A stretch of DNA of 64,000 nucleotides from positions 930,001 to 994,000 of the forward strand of contig JBMNEH010000001.1 in NCBI GenBank assembly GCA_050948665.1. Reading direction: 5' to 3'. The position numbers and the translations under genes are program-made. The DNA is from JBMNEH01 sp050948665. GTDB taxonomy: Bacteria; Bacillota; Clostridia; Christensenellales; UMGS416. The notes beneath the pieces are model-generated. The model was not told the origin of the DNA. It saw nothing but the letters and a program-made list of their open reading frames with translations, and did not search any database. Of the stretch, positions 31,906 through 40,783 are shown piece by piece (positions within the stretch are counted from its first letter, which is position 1; every line of letters starts with the position of its first letter).

Positions 31906-32342
31906 TCTAAAACAGCGGCTCCTTCCCCTTCAAGCTGGGAAGTACAGTGGGGGCAGCGGGTGGCCAGGCCGTCTACTGTCTGACGGCAATAGGGGCAAAT
32001 GCGTGAGGGCTTGGCAACAGGTTCCGGTTTTATTCTTTTAGGGAGGTGGAGCAAACGAATCACCAGAAATAACACCAAGGAAATCAGAAGAAAGTTGATA
32101 ATGGCAGAAATGAAAGAGCCATAACCCAGAATGGCCGCACCCTCTCCCTCGCCTAATGGGATGCTTAGTTCGGCAATATCACCGGCCTTGGAAGTCAGCA
32201 GACTGAGTAGGGGCATAATAATATTGTTCACCAACGATGTAACAATCGCGGTAAACGCACCTCCAATGATAACACCCACAGCCATGTCGATAACATTTCC
32301 CTTGATTGCGAAATTCTTGAAATCAGCGAAAAATTTCTTCAT
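31902..32342 (-). CDS. mscL: Large-conductance mechanosensitive channel with C-terminal zinc ribbon
   Basis: A 146-residue MscL: the N-terminal amphipathic helix and TM1 (FAIKGNVIDMAVGVIIGGAF), a periplasmic-type loop (SIPLGEGEGAAILGYGSF), TM2 (FLLISLVLFLVIRL), then a cytoplasmic CPYCRQTVDGLATRCPHC zinc ribbon. The channel opens under membrane tension to release osmolytes. The zinc-ribbon tail occurs in many Firmicutes MscL proteins. The ATG at 32342 follows AAGGAG. Confidence 0.94.
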   Translation of the reverse strand: MKKFFADFKNFAIKGNVIDMAVGVIIGGAFTAIVTSLVNNIIMPLLSLLTSKAGDIAELSIPLGEGEGAAILGYGSFISAIINFLLISLVLFLVIRLLHLPKRIKPEPVAKPSRICPYCRQTVDGLATRCPHCTSQLEGEGAAVLE

Positions 32343-32371
32343 CCACTCATACTCCTTTCTTTACATACCTT

Positions 32372-33160
32372 TTATAATTCAAGCCAACGCCGGATGTATT
32401 CCAAACTGTCTTTCAATTGCTGGTATGGATTGCCCTCATAAGCACAGTCGTGGTCCGCTACAAAAGCCCGAGGTTTGCAAGCCAGTATATCATCTCGCAG
32501 GAGTGGGTAGTTCATGATACCGTAACCCGTAGGACGGAAGCAGAAGCGAGCTTCCTTATCGCCCCCTCGTTTATTTCCAAGCCTGGAAACATCCACCCGA
32601 CCGACGCGGTCTGCATAGTAATCTTTTAGGTGAATTACGGGGCAACGGTCCCGGTATTTTCGGAGGTAGTACCTGCAGTCCACGCCGGCAATGCCCATCC
32701 ACCCCAGGTCCGGTTCAAACGCCAGACCTGCGGCAGGGTGATCCAGCAAGGCTTCCAGCACGGGGGGATCTCGGTGGAATTCATCAGCATGGTTATGGAA
32801 CAACAATGTTATTCCTCTGAGTGAAGCAGCTTGCGCCCATTTCCCGATACGGCTTGCAAGGGAATCAATTCCCTTCTCCCAGGGAAGATCAGATATGGTG
32901 AGATAGGGACAACCAAGTATTTCATACCGGGAGAGAACGGCTTCTTCATCGATACAGAAAGACGAAAAGGGGACATGGTCTCCCAGTATACGGAAATGCA
33001 GCTTGTCTGCTACTTTTCGGACCTCCTCTGCAGGCCAGCTAAAAAGCCCCAGTAGTTCAGCTCCATCAAAACCCATCAGAGATAACCGCTCAAACACACC
33101 ATACAAATCTCGTTCGCACTCCTCCCGGAGAATAAACAAAGGAGAAAAAATATCCGACAA
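32372..33160 (-). CDS. Sugar phosphate isomerase/epimerase (AP endonuclease 2 / xylose isomerase-like TIM barrel)
   Basis: A 262-residue TIM-barrel protein. Barrel strands and metal residues are seen in RILGDHVPFSSFC, TLLFHNHADEFHRDP, LAFEPDLGWMGIAG, VIHLKDYY and AFVADHDCAYEGNPYQQ. Relatives interconvert sugars or inositol derivatives (IolE/IolI, YcjR types); the substrate cannot be told. The start is TTG at 33160, with AAAGGCGG upstream and no better codon. It is first in the likely operon with mscL, cca and nagA. Confidence 0.85.
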   Translation of the reverse strand: MSDIFSPLFILREECERDLYGVFERLSLMGFDGAELLGLFSWPAEEVRKVADKLHFRILGDHVPFSSFCIDEEAVLSRYEILGCPYLTISDLPWEKGIDSLASRIGKWAQAASLRGITLLFHNHADEFHRDPPVLEALLDHPAAGLAFEPDLGWMGIAGVDCRYYLRKYRDRCPVIHLKDYYADRVGRVDVSRLGNKRGGDKEARFCFRPTGYGIMNYPLLRDDILACKPRAFVADHDCAYEGNPYQQLKDSLEYIRRWLEL

Positions 33161-33192
33161 AGTGATACCGCCTTTCGGATTCTATTATCGGT

Positions 33193-33222
33193 ATTATAAC
33201 ATGGGGCCAAGGAAAGGCGCAA
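33193..33222 (-). promoter_or_regulatory. Promoter of the isomerase-mscL-cca-nagA operon
   Basis: Minus-strand TTGCGC (33217-33222), 18-bp spacer, TATAAT (33193-33198), about 32 bp before the TTG start. Confidence 0.6.
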
Positions 33223-33534
33223 TTCAAATTTGTTCAGTTTGCAGAACCATTTTCAATGGAAAAGATGAAAGCGCAAAAAATTATATCATTAGAGCGGCAG
33301 ATGCCGGGATACTGTACAAATTCTTGTATTTCCTCCGGGGTTATGATAGTATAAAAATTGCAAGAATTAGGGACTGGCTGCTGGCTACAGATTTTCCGGC
33401 TGGAATCCTACTACTTAAACGATCAGGAAGTGAGAGGCGTGTTTTTTTACGTCAAATGGGACTTTTGGAAAACGTATAACCGTAGCTTGCTGTTTTTAGA
33501 CAATGATTTGAATCCCTGCTTAATCCTATGAGTC
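33223..33534. other. Divergent intergenic region before phoH
   Basis: Apart from the two divergent promoters I see nothing certain. A plus-strand frame (ends 33479) would give a Cys-containing peptide from an ATG at 33201, but it has no ribosome binding site and no recognised family. Confidence 0.35.
33324..33352 (+). promoter_or_regulatory. Candidate promoter of the phoH operon
   Basis: TTGTAT (33324-33329), 17-bp spacer, TAGTAT (33347-33352). This leaves a leader of about 190 nt, so another start site nearer the gene is possible. Confidence 0.4.
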
Positions 33535-33547
33535 GGAGGGCATCCTG

Positions 33548-34522
33548 TTGACAGACAAACCTATGGCTGAGGAAATCATTCCTTTTCAGAAAACTGAAAT
33601 AATACGAACACTTGCCGGCAGCTTCGATGCAAATCTGAAGTTGCTTGAGGAGGAGACTCATACCCGTATCCGCTTAGAGGAAAACAGCATCCACATTTCA
33701 GGGGAAGAGCAACAAACCCGTGTTTCCGCTTCTGTACTTCATAAACTGGTTGATATGGCTGAGAATAATGAGCCTATTGACCGTTCCCGAGTGCGATACG
33801 CTATAGCCCTTGCACAAGAAGGTAATGCTGACGCAATTTCGGATATCATGAGGGGCACAATTCTTGTGACCTATCGCGGAAAAGCTATCAAGTGCCGAAC
33901 GTTTGGACAGAAAAAATATGTGGAGGCCATGCGAAAGAATCCCGTGGTATTCGGCATAGGTCCAGCAGGTACGGGGAAGACATATCTTGCCATGGCAATG
34001 GCTCTCCTCAGCTTGAAGAATAAAGAGGTGTCCAGGATTGTCCTCACTCGACCCGCAGTGGAGGCTGGCGAAAAGTTGGGCTTTCTTCCGGGGGATTTAC
34101 AAAACAAGGTGGACCCTTATCTTCGTCCTTTATATGACGCCATCTATGAAATGATTGGCATGGAAAGTTATTCCAAGCTACAGGAAAAGGGCGTAATAGA
34201 GGTGGCACCTATGGCCTATATGCGCGGACGTACCCTTAATGACAGTTACATTATACTTGATGAGGCACAGAACGCTACCAGTGAACAGATGAAGATGTTT
34301 CTCACTCGTATGGGGCAAGGCAGTCGGATGATTATCACTGGTGATATAACGCAGATAGATCTGCCAAGCGAGAAGACAAGCGGCCTTATAGAGGCATCGC
34401 GAATTTTAAGAGATATTCCCGGCATCGAGATTTGTACCCTCACCGCAAAGGATGTAGTACGACATGAGCTGGTACAGGCTATTATCGGTGCCTATGAGAA
34501 GCATCAGCAACGTAAGAGGTGA
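33548..34522 (+). CDS. phoH: PhoH family protein
   Basis: A 324-residue PhoH-like ATPase. Walker A is FGIGPAGTGKTYLAMAMALL (near residue 137); Walker B is YIILDEAQNAT; GDITQIDLP and an arginine-rich GSRMIITGD stretch follow. The N-terminus resembles a KH-like RNA-binding fold (LEEETHTRIRLEENSIHISG). PhoH proteins are linked to RNA metabolism and rRNA maturation, fitting its place before pgpH and ybeY-era. The start is probably TTG 33548, 7 nt after GGAGGG; ATG 33563 is the alternative. Confidence 0.93.
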   Translation: MTDKPMAEEIIPFQKTEIIRTLAGSFDANLKLLEEETHTRIRLEENSIHISGEEQQTRVSASVLHKLVDMAENNEPIDRSRVRYAIALAQEGNADAISDIMRGTILVTYRGKAIKCRTFGQKKYVEAMRKNPVVFGIGPAGTGKTYLAMAMALLSLKNKEVSRIVLTRPAVEAGEKLGFLPGDLQNKVDPYLRPLYDAIYEMIGMESYSKLQEKGVIEVAPMAYMRGRTLNDSYIILDEAQNATSEQMKMFLTRMGQGSRMIITGDITQIDLPSEKTSGLIEASRILRDIPGIEICTLTAKDVVRHELVQAIIGAYEKHQQRKR

Positions 34523-34526
34523 TTGT

Positions 34527-36719
34527 ATGACAATGCGCTTTAGGGACAGAGGTGAAAAAAAACCAACTTTGCTGGCAAGAATCAAGATGTTTCAAGGAAA
34601 GATGCTTCGTATCGGGATTTTTTTGTTGACAGCGGTATTGAGCTTCTTTATCATCTGGGGCCCATCCGTGCGGGAGTTACGCTCCCTGCAGGTGGGAGAT
34701 ATAAGCCAGACCACAGAATATGCAACTCGCACGATTGTTGACAGGTATACCACTCTGGCAGAGAAGGAAAAGGCATATAAAAATGTTATAGCAACCGATA
34801 AACGATATTTTGAGATAGACACTACTATTCGGGATGATGCGCTGGAGGAGATATCAGAATGCTTTACTTCCATGCGTACAGTTATCGCGCTTGGGCAAGA
34901 CTGGCGAAACGGTACACCCAATCAATTGATATGGGGAGTTCCAGCGCCCTCTTCTCCTGAGGAGGAGTTTTCCGATGTCCTTGTAGCGACGGTAGCTTCC
35001 ATACTTGCGGGGAATTTTACTGATGCAGAAATCCGGGATATTTTACATGCCAAGGCTGCAGATATTACACGGTTGGAAGATGTTTGTACCCAGCTTGTGG
35101 ATCAGGAAATGGAGGATTCCATACCCAACACAGATAATGCTCTTTCTGCCAGGCTGAATACCGTATATAGCCGGATTGAACAGGAGAGCACCCTCACCAG
35201 TGCACTAAAGAGTCTGGGTAAAACGGTGGTTTCCCAATATATGGTAGAAAATCGCTTTTATAATCAGGAGGCTACTCTTGCTGCCGCACAGGCTGCAGCG
35301 GACGCTGTACCGGATACAAAAGTGAGAGAGGGGCAGCTGATTATCTCTCAAGGAGAGATGGTGACCGAGAGGCAGTTAGTACTGCTTACAGATATGGGTT
35401 TGATTCAAAATGAAAGCAACAGCCTGTTACTTGTGATGGGCATTGCGTTGGTGGTCGCCCTAGTACTGGGAATTTGCTTGATGTATATGCTGGTATATCA
35501 ACGTGAGTTGACCGATAACACAAATAATGTACTGATGCTTTGCATTGCGTTGGTGGTAGTTTTGGCAATTTGCGCTTTACTTCAGGACTTCAATATCTAC
35601 CTTCCGCCGGTGACTTTGATGGCTATGTGGGCTGTCTATATGACAGACCAGCGTACTGCATCGTTAATGGGCACAGCCGCCTCCGTGCTCTGTGGTGTAT
35701 TAGTGACGGATGCCGGCAATATTATTTCGGTGGAATCTTTTTCTGTGGTTGCGGCGAATTTTCTGGCATCTGTGGCGGCAGTGCTTGCGATGCGCAAGGT
35801 TACTGCCCGGGGCGGAATATTAAGAGCCGGCTTCATAGGCGGATTGGTTTCAGCAACCTTTCTAGTGGCAGTGCAACTGATGATCAATGGTGCACCGGAG
35901 ACAATTCTTACCGTAGCATTGATGGGGTTCTCCGGCAACCTTTTGGCAGCGATTGCCTGTTTAGGCACCATGCCTCTGTTTGAGACAGTCTTCCATTTGA
36001 TTACTCCTATGAAATACATGGAGCTGTCAAACCCTAACCAACCCCTTTTAAAGCAATTGTTGTTGGAGGCACCGGGAACCTACCAGCATTCTATTGTGGT
36101 TGGGAATTTGGCTGAGACCGCAGCCGTAGCCGTGGGGGCAGATCCCATGCTGGCCAGAGCAGGCGCTTGTTATCACGATATCGGTAAACTGAAGCGCCCT
36201 TATTTCTTTAAAGAAAATCATATCGGCAGAGAAAACCCCCATGACGACATTTCTGCCGAGCTATCTACCCGGATTATCATCAACCATGTCTCTGACGGTG
36301 TAGAACTTGCCAGAAAACATCGTCTGCCTCCTCAAGTGATTGACTGTATCACGCAGCACCATGGGGACACAGTTGTAGGTTATTTCTATGCGAAAGCCAA
36401 GAAGGAAGCTGAGGATCCGGAGTCTATCAGGGATGAAGACTATCGTTACCCCGGCACTCGCCCCGTTTCTAAAGAGTGCGCCATACTGATGATGGCTGAT
36501 TCTGTTGAAGCCGCTGCGCGTACCCTAGTGAAGCCCACACGGGAAGCGCTGGAGGAGCTGGTGGTGAGAATCTGCCAAGGTAAATTGAATGACGGCCAAC
36601 TTGATTTGTCCGACCTGACCTTGGGAGAAATTGACAGGGTTCAGCAGGAATTTGTTAAGTCTTTGTCTGCAATATACCATGAAAGAATCGAATACCCCAC
36701 ATTGCCGACAAGGAGATAA
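34527..36719 (+). CDS. pgpH: PgpH-type HD domain cyclic-di-AMP phosphodiesterase
   Basis: A 730-residue membrane protein: one N-terminal membrane helix (IFLLTAVLSFFIIWGPS), an extracellular 7TMR-HDED domain of about 270 residues, a multi-helix membrane block (about residues 300-500) and a cytoplasmic HD domain with QHSIVVGNLAETAA, CYHDIGKLKRPYFF and CITQHHGDTVVGYF. PgpH hydrolyses c-di-AMP, the osmotic and wall second messenger. The ATG at 34527 is 5 bp after the phoH stop; GAGGTG precedes it. An in-frame extension back to 34464 overlaps phoH and is rejected. Confidence 0.94.
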   Translation: MTMRFRDRGEKKPTLLARIKMFQGKMLRIGIFLLTAVLSFFIIWGPSVRELRSLQVGDISQTTEYATRTIVDRYTTLAEKEKAYKNVIATDKRYFEIDTTIRDDALEEISECFTSMRTVIALGQDWRNGTPNQLIWGVPAPSSPEEEFSDVLVATVASILAGNFTDAEIRDILHAKAADITRLEDVCTQLVDQEMEDSIPNTDNALSARLNTVYSRIEQESTLTSALKSLGKTVVSQYMVENRFYNQEATLAAAQAAADAVPDTKVREGQLIISQGEMVTERQLVLLTDMGLIQNESNSLLLVMGIALVVALVLGICLMYMLVYQRELTDNTNNVLMLCIALVVVLAICALLQDFNIYLPPVTLMAMWAVYMTDQRTASLMGTAASVLCGVLVTDAGNIISVESFSVVAANFLASVAAVLAMRKVTARGGILRAGFIGGLVSATFLVAVQLMINGAPETILTVALMGFSGNLLAAIACLGTMPLFETVFHLITPMKYMELSNPNQPLLKQLLLEAPGTYQHSIVVGNLAETAAVAVGADPMLARAGACYHDIGKLKRPYFFKENHIGRENPHDDISAELSTRIIINHVSDGVELARKHRLPPQVIDCITQHHGDTVVGYFYAKAKKEAEDPESIRDEDYRYPGTRPVSKECAILMMADSVEAAARTLVKPTREALEELVVRICQGKLNDGQLDLSDLTLGEIDRVQQEFVKSLSAIYHERIEYPTLPTRR

Positions 36720-36721
36720 AA

Positions 36722-38182
36722 ATGAGTATAATTATAATACGGGAGGTCGGCTGTTCTGCTGAGGATAGTTGGTTTTCGGCCCTGGTTGCCGCAAGCCTTG
36801 ACGAATGTGGCTATTCGCTGTCTGATTACCAAATCGGGATCACGCTTACGGATGATGCCGGTGTTCGCAAATTGAACCGGGAATACAGAAATATCGATAG
36901 CGCAACAGATGTTCTGTCATTTCCCCTGATAGAGTATGCCGAAGACTACGAAGAGAGCGAAGCATGGGATGACAGAGAAGAGGAGGAGGGTAAGGATGTT
37001 CTGGTGACTGATCCCGATACAGGAGAGATGTTGATGGGCGATATTGTGATTTCCGTGGAGACTGCAACCCGTCAGGCAAAGAAATATGGACACAGCTTGA
37101 ATCGTGAAATGGGGTATCTTACAGTGCACGGGATGATGCATCTGTTGGGATATGATCACATAAAGGATGAAGACCGGCGAATTATGCGGGAGGCTGAGGA
37201 GCGGGTGCTTTCCCGTTTTAAACTGACCCGTGGAGAAGGCTCTAAACCCATTTTAAGCTCTCAGGAAATGATGAAAGAGGAAAAACCTTTCCACAGCGGT
37301 TTTGTGACACTGATAGGTCGGTCTAATGTAGGGAAGTCCACCCTTATGAACCGCATTGTGGAAGAAAAAGTCTCAATTATATCGGACAAACCTCAGACTA
37401 CCCGCAGTATTATTCGAGGCGTACTCAATGGAGAGGACTTCCAGATGATTTTTATTGATACGCCCGGTATGCATATTCCCCGCACAAGATTGGGGGAGTA
37501 TATGGTTCGTGCTGCGAAGGTGGCCATGGAAGCGGCAGATATCCTTCTGATGGTGATGGACGCTTCTCTACCCCTTGGCGGTGGAGACAGGGCGTTGCTT
37601 AAAGAGCTTGCCTCCAAGCATGAGATTAAGCTACTGGCACTGAATAAAATTGACCTTATTGCCCCAGAGAGGTTGCTGGGGCTGATTGCCGAAGTGAGGG
37701 AACTGTGTGCTTTTGAGGAGATTGTACCCATTTCCGCCAAAAGCGGAGACGGTGTGCCGAATTTGGTGCAGTTGCTCAGGGAACGGCTGCAGGAAGGTCC
37801 GAGGTATTTTCCTGAGGATATGTATACCGATCAACCGGAACGTGCTATTATGGCGGAAATGATCCGAGAAAAAGCACTGTTGCTGCTGAGGGAGGAGGTG
37901 CCTTACGGGATTGGTGTAGAGATAGTGAGAATTGCACCTCATTCCAAAAATAGGCGAATGCAGGATGTGTATGCGGATATTTACGTGGAAAGGGAGAACC
38001 ACAAGAGTATTTTAATTGGGAAAAAAGGTGTAACTTTGCGAGAAATAGGCGTCCAGGCACGGAAAGATATAGAAGAAATGCTGGGGTATTCTGTGAACCT
38101 GCAGCTTTATGTTCGAGTGAAGGAGAAATGGCGGAATCGGCCAGCTAATTTGAGGGACTTAGGTTATACGGATAAGGAGTGA
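36722..38182 (+). CDS. ybeY-era: YbeY endoribonuclease fused to Era GTPase
   Basis: A 486-residue frame carrying two complete ribosome-maturation proteins. Residues 1-175 are YbeY: NREYRNIDSATDVLSFPL and the zinc site TVHGMMHLLGYDH, with an acidic insert of about 25 residues (DDREEEEGKD). Residues 185-486 are Era: G1 GRSNVGKSTLMN, G2/switch KPQTTRS, G3 DTPGMH, G4 NKID, SAKSG, and the KH domain HKSILIGKKGVTLREIG. YbeY processes the 3' end of 16S rRNA and Era binds the same region, so the fusion makes functional sense. The linker (about residues 176-184) has Met codons where a free Era could start, but only a poorly spaced AGGA precedes them. In most Firmicutes dgkA and cdd lie between the two genes. 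Confidence 0.93.
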   Translation: MSIIIIREVGCSAEDSWFSALVAASLDECGYSLSDYQIGITLTDDAGVRKLNREYRNIDSATDVLSFPLIEYAEDYEESEAWDDREEEEGKDVLVTDPDTGEMLMGDIVISVETATRQAKKYGHSLNREMGYLTVHGMMHLLGYDHIKDEDRRIMREAEERVLSRFKLTRGEGSKPILSSQEMMKEEKPFHSGFVTLIGRSNVGKSTLMNRIVEEKVSIISDKPQTTRSIIRGVLNGEDFQMIFIDTPGMHIPRTRLGEYMVRAAKVAMEAADILLMVMDASLPLGGGDRALLKELASKHEIKLLALNKIDLIAPERLLGLIAEVRELCAFEEIVPISAKSGDGVPNLVQLLRERLQEGPRYFPEDMYTDQPERAIMAEMIREKALLLLREEVPYGIGVEIVRIAPHSKNRRMQDVYADIYVERENHKSILIGKKGVTLREIGVQARKDIEEMLGYSVNLQLYVRVKEKWRNRPANLRDLGYTDKE

Positions 38183-38184
38183 AC

Positions 38185-39003
38185 ATGGGAAGAAGCACAG
38201 TGCTGGTAACCGGTGGAAGCCGAGGAATCGGTGCGGGTATCGTTAAGACCTTTGCAGAAGCAGACTATGATATTTTCTTTACTTATGCTTCAGCTGCGGA
38301 GGAAGCGGAGCAGATACGGAAAGCTGCGGCAAATTATGGGGTGCGGGTTTTTTACAGACAGGCTTTGTTAGAGCGACATGAAGAGCCGGAGAAAGTTGTA
38401 AAGGACGCAATCAATATCTTGGGACATATTGATGTGCTCGTTAATAATGCCGGGCGGACCATACGGGACAGTATATTGGAATTGGAAGACGAGAACCTGG
38501 ATATGCTACTGGATTTGAATTTCCGCGCATATGTACGAATGATCACCTTTGTCTCCCGGCACATGGTAAAGCATGGTATTAAAGGCTCCATTATCTCCGT
38601 TACTTCCACCCGAGGAGGACGGGCTTATCCCAAAGATGGAATTTATGGCGGAATGAAGGCGGCAATCAACCGGGCAACCGAGTCTTGGGCGTTGGATTTG
38701 GCGCCCTACGGAATCCGGGTAAATGCAGTTGCCCCTGGTGCGATACAGGTTCGGTATAGCCCAGAGGCGGATGCCCGCTATGGTGATCTGGCTCCCCGGA
38801 TTCCACTAGGGCGTCAAGGTTATCCGGAGGATATCGGTCAGGCGGTACTGTTCTTGGCAGATAATAAACGAGCCGGATATATTACCGGCGTAACTCTCAA
38901 GGTGGACGGCGGACTGGTGTTGCCGGGTATGCCGGAGTTTTCCGGTGGAGGCAGATGGAATGATCCTCCGACGGAAAAAAACTGGGATGATACAGATTTA
39001 TAG
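38185..39003 (+). CDS. Short-chain dehydrogenase/reductase
   Basis: A 272-residue classical SDR. NAD(P) site VTGGSRGIGAGIV, NNAG motif in VLVNNAGRTIRDS, catalytic Ser in IISVTSTRGG and the Y-x3-K pair in YGGMKAAINR, then PYGIRVNAVAPGAIQVRY and ITGVTLKVDGGLVL. It lies between ybeY-era and an RspA/ManD-like dehydratase, so oxidation of a sugar acid or sugar alcohol (for example in hexuronate breakdown) is a reasonable guess. ATG 38185 follows AAGGAG; GTG 38179 falls within that site. The C-terminal tail of about 25 residues (SGGGRWNDPPTEKNW) is unusual. Confidence 0.88.
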   Translation: MGRSTVLVTGGSRGIGAGIVKTFAEADYDIFFTYASAAEEAEQIRKAAANYGVRVFYRQALLERHEEPEKVVKDAINILGHIDVLVNNAGRTIRDSILELEDENLDMLLDLNFRAYVRMITFVSRHMVKHGIKGSIISVTSTRGGRAYPKDGIYGGMKAAINRATESWALDLAPYGIRVNAVAPGAIQVRYSPEADARYGDLAPRIPLGRQGYPEDIGQAVLFLADNKRAGYITGVTLKVDGGLVLPGMPEFSGGGRWNDPPTEKNWDDTDL

Positions 39004-39017
39004 GAGGATATAAAGTT

Positions 39018-40250
39018 ATGGTTACGATCCGTAATATACGGGCTATTTGTACGGCGCCGGATGGGATTCCTCTGGTAGTGGTAAAGGTGGAAACAAGCGA
39101 ACCGGAATTATATGGATTGGGCTGTGCTACTTATACCCAGAGGTACCTGACTGTGGCTCATGCCGTGGAGCATTATATGAAGCCGCTCTTGGTAGGGAAA
39201 GACGTATCCCGTATCGAGGATATCTGGCAGATGTCTATGGTAAGTCCATACTGGCGAAACGGTCCCGTGCTGAACAACGCTCTGTCCGGAGTGGATATGG
39301 CTCTTTGGGACATAAAGGGGAAAATGGCGGAAATGCCGCTTTATGATTTGTTCGGCGGAAAAGTACGGGAGGCGGCTGTAGTGTACCGACATGCCGGGGC
39401 TTGGACAACAACTGATCCCAGGTATGGACATCTGCGGCCGTTAGAACTTCTGGATCAACAGATTGATAACTACCTGGCGCAGGGAGTGCGGCATATCCGG
39501 ATACAAACAGGCGCTTACGGAGGTGTGCATCAACTGGACGGAATTAAGCCGGAAGGCGCAGCCTCAGGCGCATATTATGATCCCCGTCAGTACATACGGG
39601 ATACCTTAAGCGCTCTGGAGCATGTTCGTAACAAGTATGGCGAGGAACTGGAGCTTCTACACGATGTCCATGAGCGGTTGGAGCCGGTGGATGCCATACG
39701 TCTGGCAAAAGAAGTAGAACCTTTACATCTTTTCTATCTGGAGGATCCGCTGGCACCCGAACAGGTGGATTGGTTCCGTTATATCCGCAACCAGACGTCA
39801 ACCCCCATCGCTATGGGCGAGTTATTTAATAATCCTTTGGAGTGGAGGTCTTTGATCTCCGAAAAGCTTATCGATTATATTCGTGTTCATATCAGTCAGA
39901 TTGGTGGTATTACTCCTGCCAGGAAGCTAGCCGCTCAGTGCGAGGCGTTCTCTGTCCGTACCGCATGGCATGGTCCGGGGGATGTGTCACCGGTTGGTCA
40001 TGCCGCAAATATTCACCTTGATTTGTCCAGCTGGAACTTTGGTATTCAAGAATGGGCAGGCTTCGGCGAGGGATGTATTGCGGTGTTTCCCGGCAGTCCC
40101 GAGTTAAGGAATGGTTATGTGTATTTGAACAACAAGCCAGGCCTGGGAATCGAGATTGACGAAGAGTTGGCTGCCAAATATCCCTGTAATCCGAAATTGC
40201 CCACTTGGACCAATGCACGACGACCCGACGGCACCCTTGCCCGCCCTTGA
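39018..40250 (+). CDS. RspA / D-mannonate dehydratase-type enolase superfamily enzyme
   Basis: A 410-residue enolase-superfamily member. The N-terminal cap has ALSGVDMALWDIKGKMAEMP; barrel metal ligands appear in ELLHDVHERLEP (Asp), LFYLEDPLAPEQ (Glu) and IAMGELFNN (Glu), with a catalytic His in TAWHGPGDVSPVGHAANIHL. This matches the RspA/ManD subgroup, which dehydrates D-mannonate or D-gluconate to 2-keto-3-deoxygluconate. True ManD activity varies greatly in this group, so the substrate is open. AGGAGG precedes the ATG; the SDR stop is 15 bp upstream, suggesting one operon. Confidence 0.9.
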   Translation: MVTIRNIRAICTAPDGIPLVVVKVETSEPELYGLGCATYTQRYLTVAHAVEHYMKPLLVGKDVSRIEDIWQMSMVSPYWRNGPVLNNALSGVDMALWDIKGKMAEMPLYDLFGGKVREAAVVYRHAGAWTTTDPRYGHLRPLELLDQQIDNYLAQGVRHIRIQTGAYGGVHQLDGIKPEGAASGAYYDPRQYIRDTLSALEHVRNKYGEELELLHDVHERLEPVDAIRLAKEVEPLHLFYLEDPLAPEQVDWFRYIRNQTSTPIAMGELFNNPLEWRSLISEKLIDYIRVHISQIGGITPARKLAAQCEAFSVRTAWHGPGDVSPVGHAANIHLDLSSWNFGIQEWAGFGEGCIAVFPGSPELRNGYVYLNNKPGLGIEIDEELAAKYPCNPKLPTWTNARRPDGTLARP

Positions 40251-40274
40251 GAAAAGCTGACAAAGGAGAAACTT

Positions 40275-40772
40275 ATGTCCCGAAAAAAGAAGAAAAAAGC
40301 GATCAGCCCAAAGTCTGCATATGTGCCCCCTGAGGTCACTGCAATACAAAACAGCCCTGCATATAAAAAGAAAAAAGACGGGGATCCAGAACCAATGTAT
40401 GAAGACGATTATAAGTTCTATTTGAAATGGAGTTGGGTGCGCCAGCGTGGAAAAGGTTTCTATATTTTTGTTTGGGGATTGATGTATAGCCTACTGTTGG
40501 TATTGGCAACACTTATTTCCAGTGTGATGATGCTACGGAAATCACCGGAGGACTGGACAGAGTTATTGGAAAATTTCTGGGCAAAAATTGTGGAAATAAT
40601 GGCAGGTAATATTGTGGTGTATCTAATAGCTCTGGTCATTGGTATGGGTATTGCTGCCGGATTTTGGTATGTCAAGGAAGGAAAATACCGGCGTGTTATA
40701 CAGGATACGGATCCTCGGTCACTGCCCTATACGCCTGCCCGGGAGGGCAGAGTACCGCGAAGATTGTATTGA
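40275..40772 (+). CDS. Small two-helix membrane protein, unknown function
   Basis: A 165-residue protein I do not recognise. It begins with a lysine-rich stretch (MSRKKKKKAISPKS), then a charged cytoplasmic-looking segment, and two hydrophobic helices (FVWGLMYSLLLVLATLISSV and GNIVVYLIALVIGMGIAAGF) with a short loop. The C-terminus is basic and tyrosine-containing. AAGGAG precedes the ATG and the gene follows the RspA-like gene by 24 bp in the same direction, so expression is likely real. No link to sugar metabolism can be shown. Confidence 0.7.
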   Translation: MSRKKKKKAISPKSAYVPPEVTAIQNSPAYKKKKDGDPEPMYEDDYKFYLKWSWVRQRGKGFYIFVWGLMYSLLLVLATLISSVMMLRKSPEDWTELLENFWAKIVEIMAGNIVVYLIALVIGMGIAAGFWYVKEGKYRRVIQDTDPRSLPYTPAREGRVPRRLY

Positions 40773-40783
40773 TGGAGGTTAGT

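Noticed and set aside
33003..33479. 158-codon plus-strand frame before phoH
   Set aside because: Its first half is antisense to the isomerase gene, the remainder has no ribosome binding site or family resemblance, and promoters for both neighbours lie inside it.
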